The notes under the pieces were generated by a model. The model was not told the origin of the DNA. It made no database searches and saw only the letters and a list, made by a program, of their open reading frames with translations. Position numbers and translations under genes: made by a program. Of a stretch of 11,824 bases of DNA, positions 1 to 5,937 are shown piece after piece; within the stretch, counting starts at the first letter, position 1; every line of letters starts with the position of its first letter. The stretch covers positions 1 through 11,824 of the forward strand of contig JACOZM010000114.1 in NCBI GenBank assembly GCA_016181345.1, written 5' to 3'. Source of the stretch: Candidatus Woesearchaeota archaeon (GTDB taxonomy: Archaea; Nanobdellota; Nanobdellia; Woesearchaeales; GW2011-AR9).

Positions 1-228
1 ACATCCAGTATATATTTTTCCTTCTCTTCTTAAGTTCCCGACAACCCCTAAAGATTCTGCATTAATAATACCTAATATGTATAATAAATCAATATCGGAT
101 ATCCCTTGAATAAAGTCTGTATTATTTGCACTACCTACTAAAATTATTGCTTTTAGATTGTCATCTATCTTTTCTATAGATTCTCTAACAAGCGTTTCAA
201 TTCCTTTTTTTACTTCTGTTGAATCCAT
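1..228 (-). CDS. Nucleotidyltransferase-fold protein, 5' part only (runs off the left edge)
   Basis: This is an open frame of 76 codons from ATG at 228-226 to the window edge with no stop, so only the N-terminus is present. It shows the nucleotidyltransferase signature: a beta strand (AIILVG) leading into G32-S33, then 11 residues later D45-I-D47 followed by hydrophobics. In that superfamily the two Asp residues bind the catalytic metal. The family includes MNT-type antitoxins, aminoglycoside nucleotidyltransferases and other small GSx(n)DxD enzymes, and 76 residues do not decide between them. The start codon lies one base after the aldehyde dehydrogenase stop (TAA-A-ATG), so the two genes are almost certainly co-transcribed. 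No clear Shine-Dalgarno sequence precedes it, which suggests translational coupling. A partner HEPN toxin, if present, would lie outside the window. Confidence 0.75.
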   Translation of the reverse strand, partial: MDSTEVKKGIETLVRESIEKIDDNLKAIILVGSANNTDFIQGISDIDLLYILGIINAESLGVVGNLRREGKIYTGC

Positions 229-229
229 T

Positions 230-1597
230 TTAATGGGAATAGTATCTTATATTTTTTCTATTAGTAAATTGTCGAACTCCTTCGGGGGAAAGGATATTCC
301 CTATTCCACTCATTTTTACGCCATGCCAGGTACAATAATTATGTGTTCCAGGAAGCATATTAACAGTTACAGTTCCTGATTGGACCTGTGAAGCTAAACC
401 AATAGCTTCTTCAACGTTATCATGCCAAATTGAAGCGTTCAATCCAAACATAGATTCATTTAGATAAGCAACAGCTTCTCTTAAATCTCTGACCGGAATT
501 ATGGGTATAACAGGTCCAAAAGTTTCCTGTCGAACTAAATCCATCTTAGGATTAGCATTCCCAATAATGGTTGGTGGATAAAGTCGCCCGGCTCCTTCCT
601 GGCCTCTATAAGCTATTACACCACCTTTAGTTAAAGCATCTTCAATCTGTAAGTCAAGAGTCCTTTTTTGCCTATCGGATTTTAAAGGACCAACAACAGT
701 ATCTTTATCTGCCGGATTTCCAACTTTGTAATCTTTAATTTTATCTTTAAGAATTTTTAGATATTCTTCATATTCTCTTTCAACAATATATACTCTTCTA
801 ACAGAAGAACAAAGCTGTCCCGCATGCCTAAGAAAACCAACTAAGATTTGATCGGCAGCTTTTTCTTTATCAGTATAATTTCCTACTATTAAAGCATCCT
901 TACCTCCATTTTCAAGAATCAATCGTTTCATGTTTTCAGCGGCTTCACGATATATCTTCTTTCCTACTGCAACCGAACCCGCAAAAGAAACCATATCAAT
1001 ATAAGGAGATGCACTTAGGTATCTTCCTAATTTTCCATCACCATATGCTGTGCTTACTAAACCTTCTGGTAAATCTAATTCTTCAAAAAGATCTTCAATT
1101 CTTTTTCCTACAAAGGGGACTAATTCTGAAGGTTTGAATAATACATTATTACCGGCAATCAATGCAGGAATAATTGTCCAGAAAGGAATCATGAAGGGAT
1201 GATTCCACGGCATAATTACTGCTACAGTCCCTATCGGTTGATATAACACCCTATTAATACGTCCATCTTTTAAGTCAATGTCTTCACTTTGTAGGTATTC
1301 TGGAGACTTTTCTACTAAAAATTTAATCCTGTCAATAAGTTTCGTCGTTGATGATCGAGCCTCATTAATAGGCATTCCTGCTTCTCTTACCAAGGTTTCT
1401 ATAATATCACTTAACCTTGCATTTACTAAAGATGCTAATGGTTTCAGACGCGATGCCCTCTCTTCAAGGGAAAACTTGCTCCATTCCGCTTGGGCTACTT
1501 TTCCTTTATCTAAACATTGATCCAACTGAGTTATTGTAGTTTTTGAGACCTCCCCAATTAACTCGTCTGTAAATGGATTGTAAGATTTTAAGGTCAT
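230..1597 (-). CDS. Aldehyde dehydrogenase superfamily protein (NAD(P)+-dependent)
   Basis: This 455-residue protein is close to the usual ALDH length (about 450-500). Expected landmarks are all present: PWNHP with oxyanion-hole Asn132; FKPSE with cofactor-binding Lys155; the general-base Glu229 in LENGGK (usually ELGGK); the nucleophile Cys263 in GQLCSS; and ETFGP with Glu358. It should therefore be an active, soluble enzyme oxidising an aldehyde to an acid. The overall pattern, including the GVKMSGIG end, looks more like succinate-semialdehyde/general ALDH than classical pyrroline-5-carboxylate dehydrogenase, so the substrate is open. A proline dehydrogenase 1.1 kb away makes glutamate semialdehyde a reasonable candidate. 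The ATG at 1597 lies about 24-31 bases after a TATA-like element, which suggests a leaderless transcript. The nucleotidyltransferase gene follows after one base. Confidence 0.93.
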   Translation of the reverse strand: MTLKSYNPFTDELIGEVSKTTITQLDQCLDKGKVAQAEWSKFSLEERASRLKPLASLVNARLSDIIETLVREAGMPINEARSSTTKLIDRIKFLVEKSPEYLQSEDIDLKDGRINRVLYQPIGTVAVIMPWNHPFMIPFWTIIPALIAGNNVLFKPSELVPFVGKRIEDLFEELDLPEGLVSTAYGDGKLGRYLSASPYIDMVSFAGSVAVGKKIYREAAENMKRLILENGGKDALIVGNYTDKEKAADQILVGFLRHAGQLCSSVRRVYIVEREYEEYLKILKDKIKDYKVGNPADKDTVVGPLKSDRQKRTLDLQIEDALTKGGVIAYRGQEGAGRLYPPTIIGNANPKMDLVRQETFGPVIPIIPVRDLREAVAYLNESMFGLNASIWHDNVEEAIGLASQVQSGTVTVNMLPGTHNYCTWHGVKMSGIGNILSPEGVRQFTNRKNIRYYSH

Positions 1598-1615
1598 ATA
1601 CTACTTAAGAGTGGC

Positions 1616-1628
1616 ATTTATATTTAAA
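1616..1628 (-). promoter_or_regulatory. TATA-box promoter of the aldehyde dehydrogenase gene
   Basis: Read on the minus strand, TTTAAATATAA begins about 31 bases before the ATG at 1597. This is the usual archaeal spacing for transcription starting at or near the start codon. The same 11-mer occurs at the matching position before the proline dehydrogenase gene (3716-3726). No Shine-Dalgarno sequence lies between box and ATG. Confidence 0.6.
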
Positions 1629-1644
1629 CATTATGTTTGAAAGC

Positions 1645-1657
1645 AAATATTTAATAA
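1645..1657 (+). promoter_or_regulatory. TATA-like promoter of the 2H phosphoesterase gene
   Basis: An ATATTTAATAATAA element starts about 33 bases upstream of the ATG at 1680, with no Shine-Dalgarno sequence between them. The divergent aldehyde dehydrogenase promoter lies about 20 bases away in the same 82-base spacer, so the two genes share a compact divergent control region. Confidence 0.5.
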
Positions 1658-1679
1658 TAACGTCTAGATTATCACCATC

Positions 1680-2255
1680 ATGGAAGAATGTTTTATTGCT
1701 GTACTGCCTCCAGAGCCATTATTAACCAAATTAATGAAAAACATCTCTAGGTTACTATCCTCTAAGAAAGCCTTAACTTTTCCTCCCCACATTACTTTAG
1801 TTCCTAGATTTAGGACGGAAAAGTATTCTGAGCTGCTTTCCGCATTAAGCAAATATTGCAAACGAAAGGATTCATTCGAATTAAATTTAGTTAGATGCAG
1901 TCATTTTTTAGAACCACCGATAATCTATATTGAAGCAAATTTTCCAGCGAACATTCATGAAGAATTGTTGAAGTTAGCAAGTAATTTTCGAACACCATGG
2001 ATAAGAGAAAATTTTCTTAATGGAACATTTTCTGAAAAACAACAGAAGTATATTAAAAAATATGGAAGTCCGTATGTTAAAGAATTCTATAATTCTCATA
2101 TAACTATAGCTGGACCTGATATTGATCCGAAAAAATTTCAATCATTGTTAAAAAGAGGCTTGCCAGCATTCTCAGGCATTTATGTTATTGATAAGATTGC
2201 TGTTTTAAGAAAGGTAGATGGGAAGTGGATAGTTGATAAGTTCATTAACTTTTAA
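1680..2255 (+). CDS. thpR: 2H phosphoesterase: RNA 2',3'-cyclic phosphodiesterase / 2'-5' RNA ligase family
   Basis: This 191-residue soluble protein carries the two HxT motifs that define the 2H phosphoesterase superfamily: H37-I-T in PPHITLV, and H140-I-T in NSHITIAGP. They sit about 100 residues apart, one per lobe. In archaeal ThpR/LigT relatives the two histidines hydrolyse 2',3'-cyclic phosphates to 2'-phosphomonoesters and can catalyse 2'-5' ligation in vitro. The length matches the family (about 180-190). The protein is more divergent than typical ThpR outside the motifs, so it could be another 2H subfamily (for example LigT-like or CPDase-like); the family is secure, the exact substrate is not. 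The start is supported by a TATA-like element at about -33. The gene is monocistronic, divergent from the aldehyde dehydrogenase. Confidence 0.85.
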   Translation: MEECFIAVLPPEPLLTKLMKNISRLLSSKKALTFPPHITLVPRFRTEKYSELLSALSKYCKRKDSFELNLVRCSHFLEPPIIYIEANFPANIHEELLKLASNFRTPWIRENFLNGTFSEKQQKYIKKYGSPYVKEFYNSHITIAGPDIDPKKFQSLLKRGLPAFSGIYVIDKIAVLRKVDGKWIVDKFINF

Positions 2256-2291
2256 TCAATTTGCAAATGATACTTAATTATAGCGATGGAA

Positions 2292-2318
2292 GATAGTTTT
2301 TTAAATCCTTAAACTATC
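2292..2318 (+). promoter_or_regulatory. Promoter of the 107-residue gene, with an 8-bp inverted repeat around the TATA box
   Basis: A TATA-like TTTTTTAAAT (about 2297-2306) lies some 32 bases before the ATG at 2330. It sits inside a perfect inverted repeat: GATAGTTT at 2292-2299 and AAACTATC at 2311-2318, separated by 11 bases. A regulator bound there would block TBP/TFB access, so this may be an operator. The T-run could also help end the upstream transcript. Confidence 0.45.
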
Positions 2319-2329
2319 ATCTAAATATT

Positions 2330-2653
2330 ATGGATGAAGAATATGGATGTCCTACTTCGACAGTTGATAGCAGAGTGCTTTGGCTTCTAGCCATGTATCA
2401 CCAGAATGGATTAAGCCAAATATCAGGAACTGCAGTAAGAGACGTATTAGAACAAGATTATCATCTTACTTTTAGTTCGGCTGCTGCTCATGTACTTCAA
2501 TGCCAGGACTGTCATCGCCAATATGATGCAGAAGTTCTGGATATTTCTCAAAAAGGAAAATTAGAACAGAATCTCGATCCGGTTTCTGCCTGGCTTGTTC
2601 GAACTGATCTAGAAAGAAGAAGGAGCCATCTCAAAGTAGTTGAAGAAAAATGA
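2330..2653 (+). CDS. Small protein with an anti-sigma-like H-x3-C-x2-C zinc motif
   Basis: I do not recognise a named family. The 107-residue soluble product has no membrane segment or signal peptide. Residues 54-61 read HVLQCQDC, an H-x3-C-x2-C arrangement followed by HRQYD. This is the spacing seen in bacterial zinc-binding anti-sigma (ZAS, zf-HC2-like) domains, but archaea have no sigma factors, so any shared role would be as a zinc-dependent adaptor or regulator. The preceding segment (about 13-53) is predicted mostly helical. The C-terminus (about 83-107) is charged, with an ERRR run. The start codon is supported by a TATA-like box at about -32. The gene ends 48 bases from the end of the convergent proline dehydrogenase. 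That it is a real gene is fairly secure; its function is unknown. Confidence 0.7.
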   Translation: MDEEYGCPTSTVDSRVLWLLAMYHQNGLSQISGTAVRDVLEQDYHLTFSSAAAHVLQCQDCHRQYDAEVLDISQKGKLEQNLDPVSAWLVRTDLERRRSHLKVVEEK

Positions 2654-2660
2654 CATTTAA

Positions 2661-2672
2661 CAGAAAAAAATT
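2661..2672 (-). terminator. T-rich terminator after proline dehydrogenase
   Basis: Read on the minus strand, a run of seven T (2664-2670) lies about 32 bases beyond the proline dehydrogenase stop, in the short convergent spacer. Archaeal RNA polymerase commonly terminates at such non-template T-runs. No stable hairpin is evident. Confidence 0.4.
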
Positions 2673-2701
2673 AGCAAGAAACAATTCAACCAAACACGAT
2701 T

Positions 2702-3694
2702 TTACTCTCTCATCCTTCGCATCATTCTTCCTGCTCTATCTACAACATAATTACGCACAATCTCTGTATTCATGACTATCCGTCTTCGCATGTAGGCATT
2801 ACCATCACCTTGCTTAAGCTCTACTGGAAGGTATATTCGAACATTTTCATGATTCCTTAACGCACCGGGCAGAATAACATCTTCAAATGAATAAACCCCT
2901 TTTAATCCTTGAAATTCATACCTCTCTTTAGGAATTTCTTTCTTCTCAATAATTCCTTCTTTGATCCTTTTCTGCAGCTTAATATCGTGAGTGGCAATTC
3001 CGACAAAATATCCCAAGTCAAATAACTGTTCAACTAAAGCATAAAGTCTTTTTTTTGCTTCTGTTGGGCTTTGAGTGGCAATCTCTGCCGGTTCACGATA
3101 AATTCCTCGGCAAGCCCGAACTGTTGTACTGCTTCTATCGGTGGGCAAACCTCCTCCTAAGAATGAAGAAACATCGTCGGGAGTAGAATGAAGGTAGGAT
3201 TGTAAAACGATATCTAACGGCAGTCCACTTGCCCACATCCGTGATGCCAATTGTAATGTTGGGTATGTCCAAGCATGATCTTCCATATCAATCGTCAGAG
3301 GTATTTGATGTTCCATCCCTGCTTCAATGACTCTTTGAACATTAGTATCCAGCGTTTGGTCTATTCTTACTTCATCATTTTCTCTTACTGATAGGCTTAC
3401 TGCAGAAGGTTTAAAGGATACGCTGAATGGATTCCTAACAGAATATGTTTTGGCTAAAGCTCCTGTGTCTTGAGCTAAACTTCCCAATTCCTTAATGATT
3501 TCTAAATAAGCTAAAACATTTCGTTCTACATCCTCATCAGACTTTGCTTCTTCTCCTAGGATGTCGATCGTTGAAGAGACGGGGTGCCCAAATCTAAAAA
3601 TTCCTCGACGGAATAAAAGTTCTGCAGTTTCAATACCTTCTTTTAGCGAATGACCTGCTAAATATTCCTTGCCTAAAAAAGAAATCAATCCCAT
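2702..3694 (-). CDS. Proline dehydrogenase (FAD-dependent, monofunctional)
   Basis: This 330-residue TIM-barrel flavoenzyme oxidises L-proline to 1-pyrroline-5-carboxylate and passes electrons from FAD to a quinone or other acceptor. The PRODH signature motifs are in order: LGE (46-48), FKPSAV (94-99), DMEDH (136-140), VLQSYL (163-168), VRACRGIYREP (192-202), ATHD (234-237), YEFQ (259-262), RIYLPVE (286-292) and YMRRR (301-305), the last matching the Arg pair that holds the proline carboxylate. The length fits monofunctional bacterial-type PRODH (about 300), not fused PutA. It has its own TATA box and lies downstream of FtsY on the same strand with a 108-base gap, so it is probably transcribed independently. 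The aldehyde dehydrogenase at 230-1597 is a candidate for the second step. Confidence 0.92.
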   Translation of the reverse strand: MGLISFLGKEYLAGHSLKEGIETAELLFRRGIFRFGHPVSSTIDILGEEAKSDEDVERNVLAYLEIIKELGSLAQDTGALAKTYSVRNPFSVSFKPSAVSLSVRENDEVRIDQTLDTNVQRVIEAGMEHQIPLTIDMEDHAWTYPTLQLASRMWASGLPLDIVLQSYLHSTPDDVSSFLGGGLPTDRSSTTVRACRGIYREPAEIATQSPTEAKKRLYALVEQLFDLGYFVGIATHDIKLQKRIKEGIIEKKEIPKERYEFQGLKGVYSFEDVILPGALRNHENVRIYLPVELKQGDGNAYMRRRIVMNTEIVRNYVVDRAGRMMRRMRE

Positions 3695-3715
3695 AAGTGC
3701 GGAAAAAACATCTGC

Positions 3716-3726
3716 TTATATTTAAA
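3716..3726 (-). promoter_or_regulatory. TATA-box promoter of proline dehydrogenase
   Basis: On the minus strand, TTTAAATATAA begins about 32 bases upstream of the ATG at 3694, with no Shine-Dalgarno sequence following. It is identical to the element at the same distance from the aldehyde dehydrogenase start. The 108-base spacer is otherwise AT-rich and featureless. Confidence 0.6.
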
Positions 3727-3802
3727 TAAATGTATTATTTTTAGTATATTTTTAAGTATCTTCTTAACTCAAAATATTTCTATTTATTTTTTCTCTTCTT
3801 TT

Positions 3803-5260
3803 CTACAATCCCAATCGCTGTAACATTTTTTCTTTATTAAATTCTTCTAAATCTTCATATCGCTGTCCCATACCTAGAAATAAGATCGGCTTTTTGATCA
3901 CATACGAAATAGATAATGGTGCTCCGCCTTTTTCGTCTACGTCAGCTTTCGTCAGGATAATTCCATCTTGCTCAACAAGATCATTAAACTGCCGAGCCTG
4001 TTCAATACAGTCATTTCCAGTGATAGATTCGCCGACAAAAATCTTCAGATCTGGTTTGCTGACACGGATCAATTTTTCTAATTCCGCCATAAGGTTAGTG
4101 TTGCTATGCAGCCTTCCTGCAGTGTCTATTAAAACAACATTAATGGAATTTTTCTCTGCATATTTGATGGCATCAAAAGCAACAGCAGCAGCATCTGATC
4201 CATAATCCTGCTTGATCATTTTTACTTTTAAGGCATCAGCGTGTTCTTGTAATTGCTGGATAGCCGCAGCTCTAAATGTGTCACAGGCAGCTAAAACAAC
4301 AGAAAGCTCTTGTTTTTGGAAATACTTTGTTAATTTTGCAATTGATGTTGTCTTTCCAGCTCCGTTGATGCCGAAGAAGGCAATGATATACGGCTTTTTT
4401 GTTTTATTTTTTTCTTTTGCTTTCGAAACAACGTCAAGATGTTCAACATCTAAAATTTCCGATAAAGTTCTCTTTAGTGTTTCTAATATTTTTCCTTCTA
4501 CATCTCTTGGGAGGGGTTTATTGATCAGTTCCTGCTTCAAATCTTCCTTTATTTTTTCAATGACTTCAACAGAAACATTATTTTCTAATAAAGTAACTTC
4601 CAACTCCCAGAACAACTCTTCAAATTTTTCAGCAGAGATAGTTTTCGTCGTTAAGGCTTGCTTTATTTTTCCAAAAAAGGACTTTTGCTCAACTTCTTGT
4701 TCTGATTTTTTTTCTTCATCTTCTTTTTGTTTTTGCTTTATATCTGGCTTAGACTCCTGCCGTAGTTCTGTCTTAACTTCTTGTTTTGGCTTCACTTCCG
4801 GCTTAGTTTCATGCCGTAATTCTACATTAATTTCAGATTTATCTTCTCGTCTAACTCTCTCTTCCTGCTTTGTTTTATCCTTTCGTCTAATCTCTTCCTC
4901 TTGTCTAATACTATCTCCTTGTCTAATTCTATTCTCTTGTTTTGAGATAATTTCTATTTTCTTTTCTTCTTGCTTAGCCTTAATTTCTGGCGTCTCAACT
5001 TGATGGGTTTTAATCTCGGCTTTCTTTTCGATAATTGGCTTAGCAATAAGCTCTTCTTCCTCGGTTTCTTCTTGAATAGATTCTTGAAGTAATTCTTCTG
5101 CAGAAATAATTTTTGTCTTAGTTATCTGTTCTATATTTTTTTCCTGCTCAACTTTTTTTTCAACAATCCGTTCTACATTTTTTTCTTCTACTTCTTCTTT
5201 TGCCTTCCGAGAAAAAATAGAGAGCTTCTCTTTCAACTTTTCTTTTAGCTTTCCAAACAT
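3803..5260 (-). CDS. ftsY: Signal recognition particle receptor FtsY
   Basis: This 485-residue SRP GTPase docks ribosome-SRP complexes at the membrane for co-translational insertion. The NG core occupies about residues 194-485. The helical N domain starts at SFFGKIKQAL. The G motifs are all present: GINGAGKT (298-304 region), DTFRAAA (327-333), DTAGR (379-383), TKAD (437-440) and the closing GMGQRYEDL. The N-terminal 190 residues are a long, highly charged Lys/Glu linker. It includes five tandem six-residue units (112-141, pattern [I/V/T][R/K][R/Q]xxx) and an 18-residue unit repeated twice (147-182). Many archaeal FtsY proteins have only a short N-terminal region, so this one is enlarged. A GGAGG Shine-Dalgarno sequence lies inside the end of the prefoldin gene, and the intergenic gap is 5 bases, so translation is probably coupled. 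Confidence 0.96.
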   Translation of the reverse strand: MFGKLKEKLKEKLSIFSRKAKEEVEEKNVERIVEKKVEQEKNIEQITKTKIISAEELLQESIQEETEEEELIAKPIIEKKAEIKTHQVETPEIKAKQEEKKIEIISKQENRIRQGDSIRQEEEIRRKDKTKQEERVRREDKSEINVELRHETKPEVKPKQEVKTELRQESKPDIKQKQKEDEEKKSEQEVEQKSFFGKIKQALTTKTISAEKFEELFWELEVTLLENNVSVEVIEKIKEDLKQELINKPLPRDVEGKILETLKRTLSEILDVEHLDVVSKAKEKNKTKKPYIIAFFGINGAGKTTSIAKLTKYFQKQELSVVLAACDTFRAAAIQQLQEHADALKVKMIKQDYGSDAAAVAFDAIKYAEKNSINVVLIDTAGRLHSNTNLMAELEKLIRVSKPDLKIFVGESITGNDCIEQARQFNDLVEQDGIILTKADVDEKGGAPLSISYVIKKPILFLGMGQRYEDLEEFNKEKMLQRLGL

Positions 5261-5265
5261 TAGAA

Positions 5266-5688
5266 TTATTCCTCCATGTTCTCTTCTAATTCTTGATAGA
5301 TTTTCATTGATTGATTCTGAAGTTCTTGTTTAAAGCCTTCTAGTTCTATCACTTTAAGAGTGATCCCTTTTTTCTGTTCTTCAATAAGCTTCATAACTTC
5401 AGCAACATTTTTTTCAATAACTACGTCCGCTCCTACATTTAAGATGAGCTTTTCATTATCCTTTAGTTGAGTTTTCATAAATATCCCGTCTGCCAGAGGA
5501 GCTAGGATTTCAGTATCTTATTTTGTCTTTCCAATCTCTTTTAATGATTCCAGGGTTGTATCTAGCTCAGAATTCCTTTGCTTAAGCATTTCTCCATGCT
5601 CTTGAAGCTTTTCTAATTGCTCCTGCATCATTTTGAACTGCATGTACTTTTCTTTCAATTCTTCTTCATTCGGTTCTGTTTTAGGCAT
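5266..5688 (-). CDS. pfdA: Prefoldin alpha subunit interrupted by one in-frame TAA
   Basis: The two reading-frame pieces here are one gene split by a stop. From ATG 5688 there are 56 residues of coiled coil (NEEELKEKYMQFKMMQEQ...), then TAA at 5518-5520. The same frame continues with DTEILAPLADGIF and KTQLKDNEKLILNVGADVV, which is the prefoldin-alpha beta-hairpin core, then the C-terminal helix. With one residue in place of TAA the product is 140 residues, the normal archaeal length. Prefoldin alpha-beta hexamers hold unfolded proteins for the chaperonin. The upstream ATG at 5775 would add a 29-residue extension unlike prefoldin. I chose 5688 because a TATA element sits 24-31 bases before it. 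The downstream partner ftsY is the usual archaeal neighbour. The stop may be a sequencing error, a recent mutation, or read through. Initiation at the internal ATG (5478) would lose half of the hairpin region. Confidence 0.85.
5271..5275 (-). promoter_or_regulatory. Shine-Dalgarno site for ftsY inside the end of pfdA
   Basis: GGAGG on the minus strand, 10 bases before the ftsY ATG, overlaps the last Glu codons of prefoldin alpha. The gene behind it is internal to an operon, in contrast with the mostly leaderless first genes of this window. Confidence 0.65.
5518..5520 (-). other. In-frame TAA inside prefoldin alpha
   Basis: The local codons are GGA AAG ACA AAA TAA GAT ACT GAA ATC, reading GKTK-stop-DTEI. 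The downstream frame is unchanged, so no insertion or deletion is involved. A single base change from GAA, AAA or CAA would explain it. Elsewhere in the window TAA, TAG and TGA all end genes normally, which argues against a changed genetic code. Confidence 0.9.
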
Positions 5689-5710
5689 CTTATCCAAGAA
5701 TTTGACGGGC

Positions 5711-5720
5711 GTTTTTATAA
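5711..5720 (-). promoter_or_regulatory. TATA-box promoter of the pfdA-ftsY operon
   Basis: On the minus strand TTATAAAAAC, preceded by a CC, lies 24-31 bases before the ATG at 5688. The position supports transcription starting at that ATG (leaderless) and rules against the upstream ATG at 5775 as the real start. Confidence 0.6.
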
Positions 5721-5797
5721 GGTTTTTGTCAAAATTAACTGATTTAGAATGATGACTCATTTCCCATAAGAACAACTTTCCTCTCTAAAAACTCCTC

Positions 5798-5861
5798 TCT
5801 CTCCTCAAACTTATCTTTCCTCAAACTCATTTCTCTTCAAAGCCATCTCTCTTCATGTTAA
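5798..5861. repeat. Degenerate tandem repeat, four units of exactly 16 bp
   Basis: Units at 5798-5813, 5814-5829, 5830-5845 and 5846-5861 have no gaps. On the plus strand the first ten columns of each follow TCTCTCYTCA with at most one mismatch; the last six vary. Units 1 and 2 match at 14 of 16 positions, 2 and 3 at 11, 3 and 4 at 10. The array is pyrimidine-rich on the plus strand and sits between the divergent pfdA and PRPP-synthetase-like promoters. I see no open frame across it on either strand. Confidence 0.7.
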
Positions 5862-5896
5862 AACAGCATAGTCTCTATCATCATATTTCCCCTACC

Positions 5897-5926
5897 TATA
5901 TATCACCCATTGGAAAAGCATAAAAA
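5897..5926 (+). promoter_or_regulatory. Candidate TATA elements for the PRPP-synthetase-like gene
   Basis: Two candidates exist. TATATATC at 5897-5904 lies about 41 bases before ATG 5938 and would give a short leader of some 15 bases. CATAAAAAC at 5919-5926 lies about 31 bases before the in-frame ATG at 5950 and would make that codon a leaderless start. No Shine-Dalgarno sequence is visible. Confidence 0.45.
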
Positions 5927-5937
5927 CACCTCTCTCT

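Noticed and set aside
230..3694. Single proline-utilisation operon
   Set aside because: Proline dehydrogenase and aldehyde dehydrogenase are on the same strand but separated by two plus-strand genes, and each has its own TATA element.
4212..5003. 263-codon plus-strand open frame opposite ftsY
   Set aside because: Its Ser/Cys/Phe-rich product is the mirror of the Lys/Glu-rich FtsY linker and NG domain. ftsY has all G motifs and an operon partner, while this frame has no promoter or family motif.
5689..5775. 29-codon N-terminal extension of prefoldin alpha from ATG 5775
   Set aside because: The extension covers the TATA element and has no prefoldin similarity. ATG 5688 begins right where family-like sequence begins.
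5862..5937. tRNA or structured RNA gene in the pfdA/PRPP-synthetase-like spacer
   Set aside because: No cloverleaf, conserved TTC loop or strong stem could be drawn; the sequence is accounted for by promoter elements.
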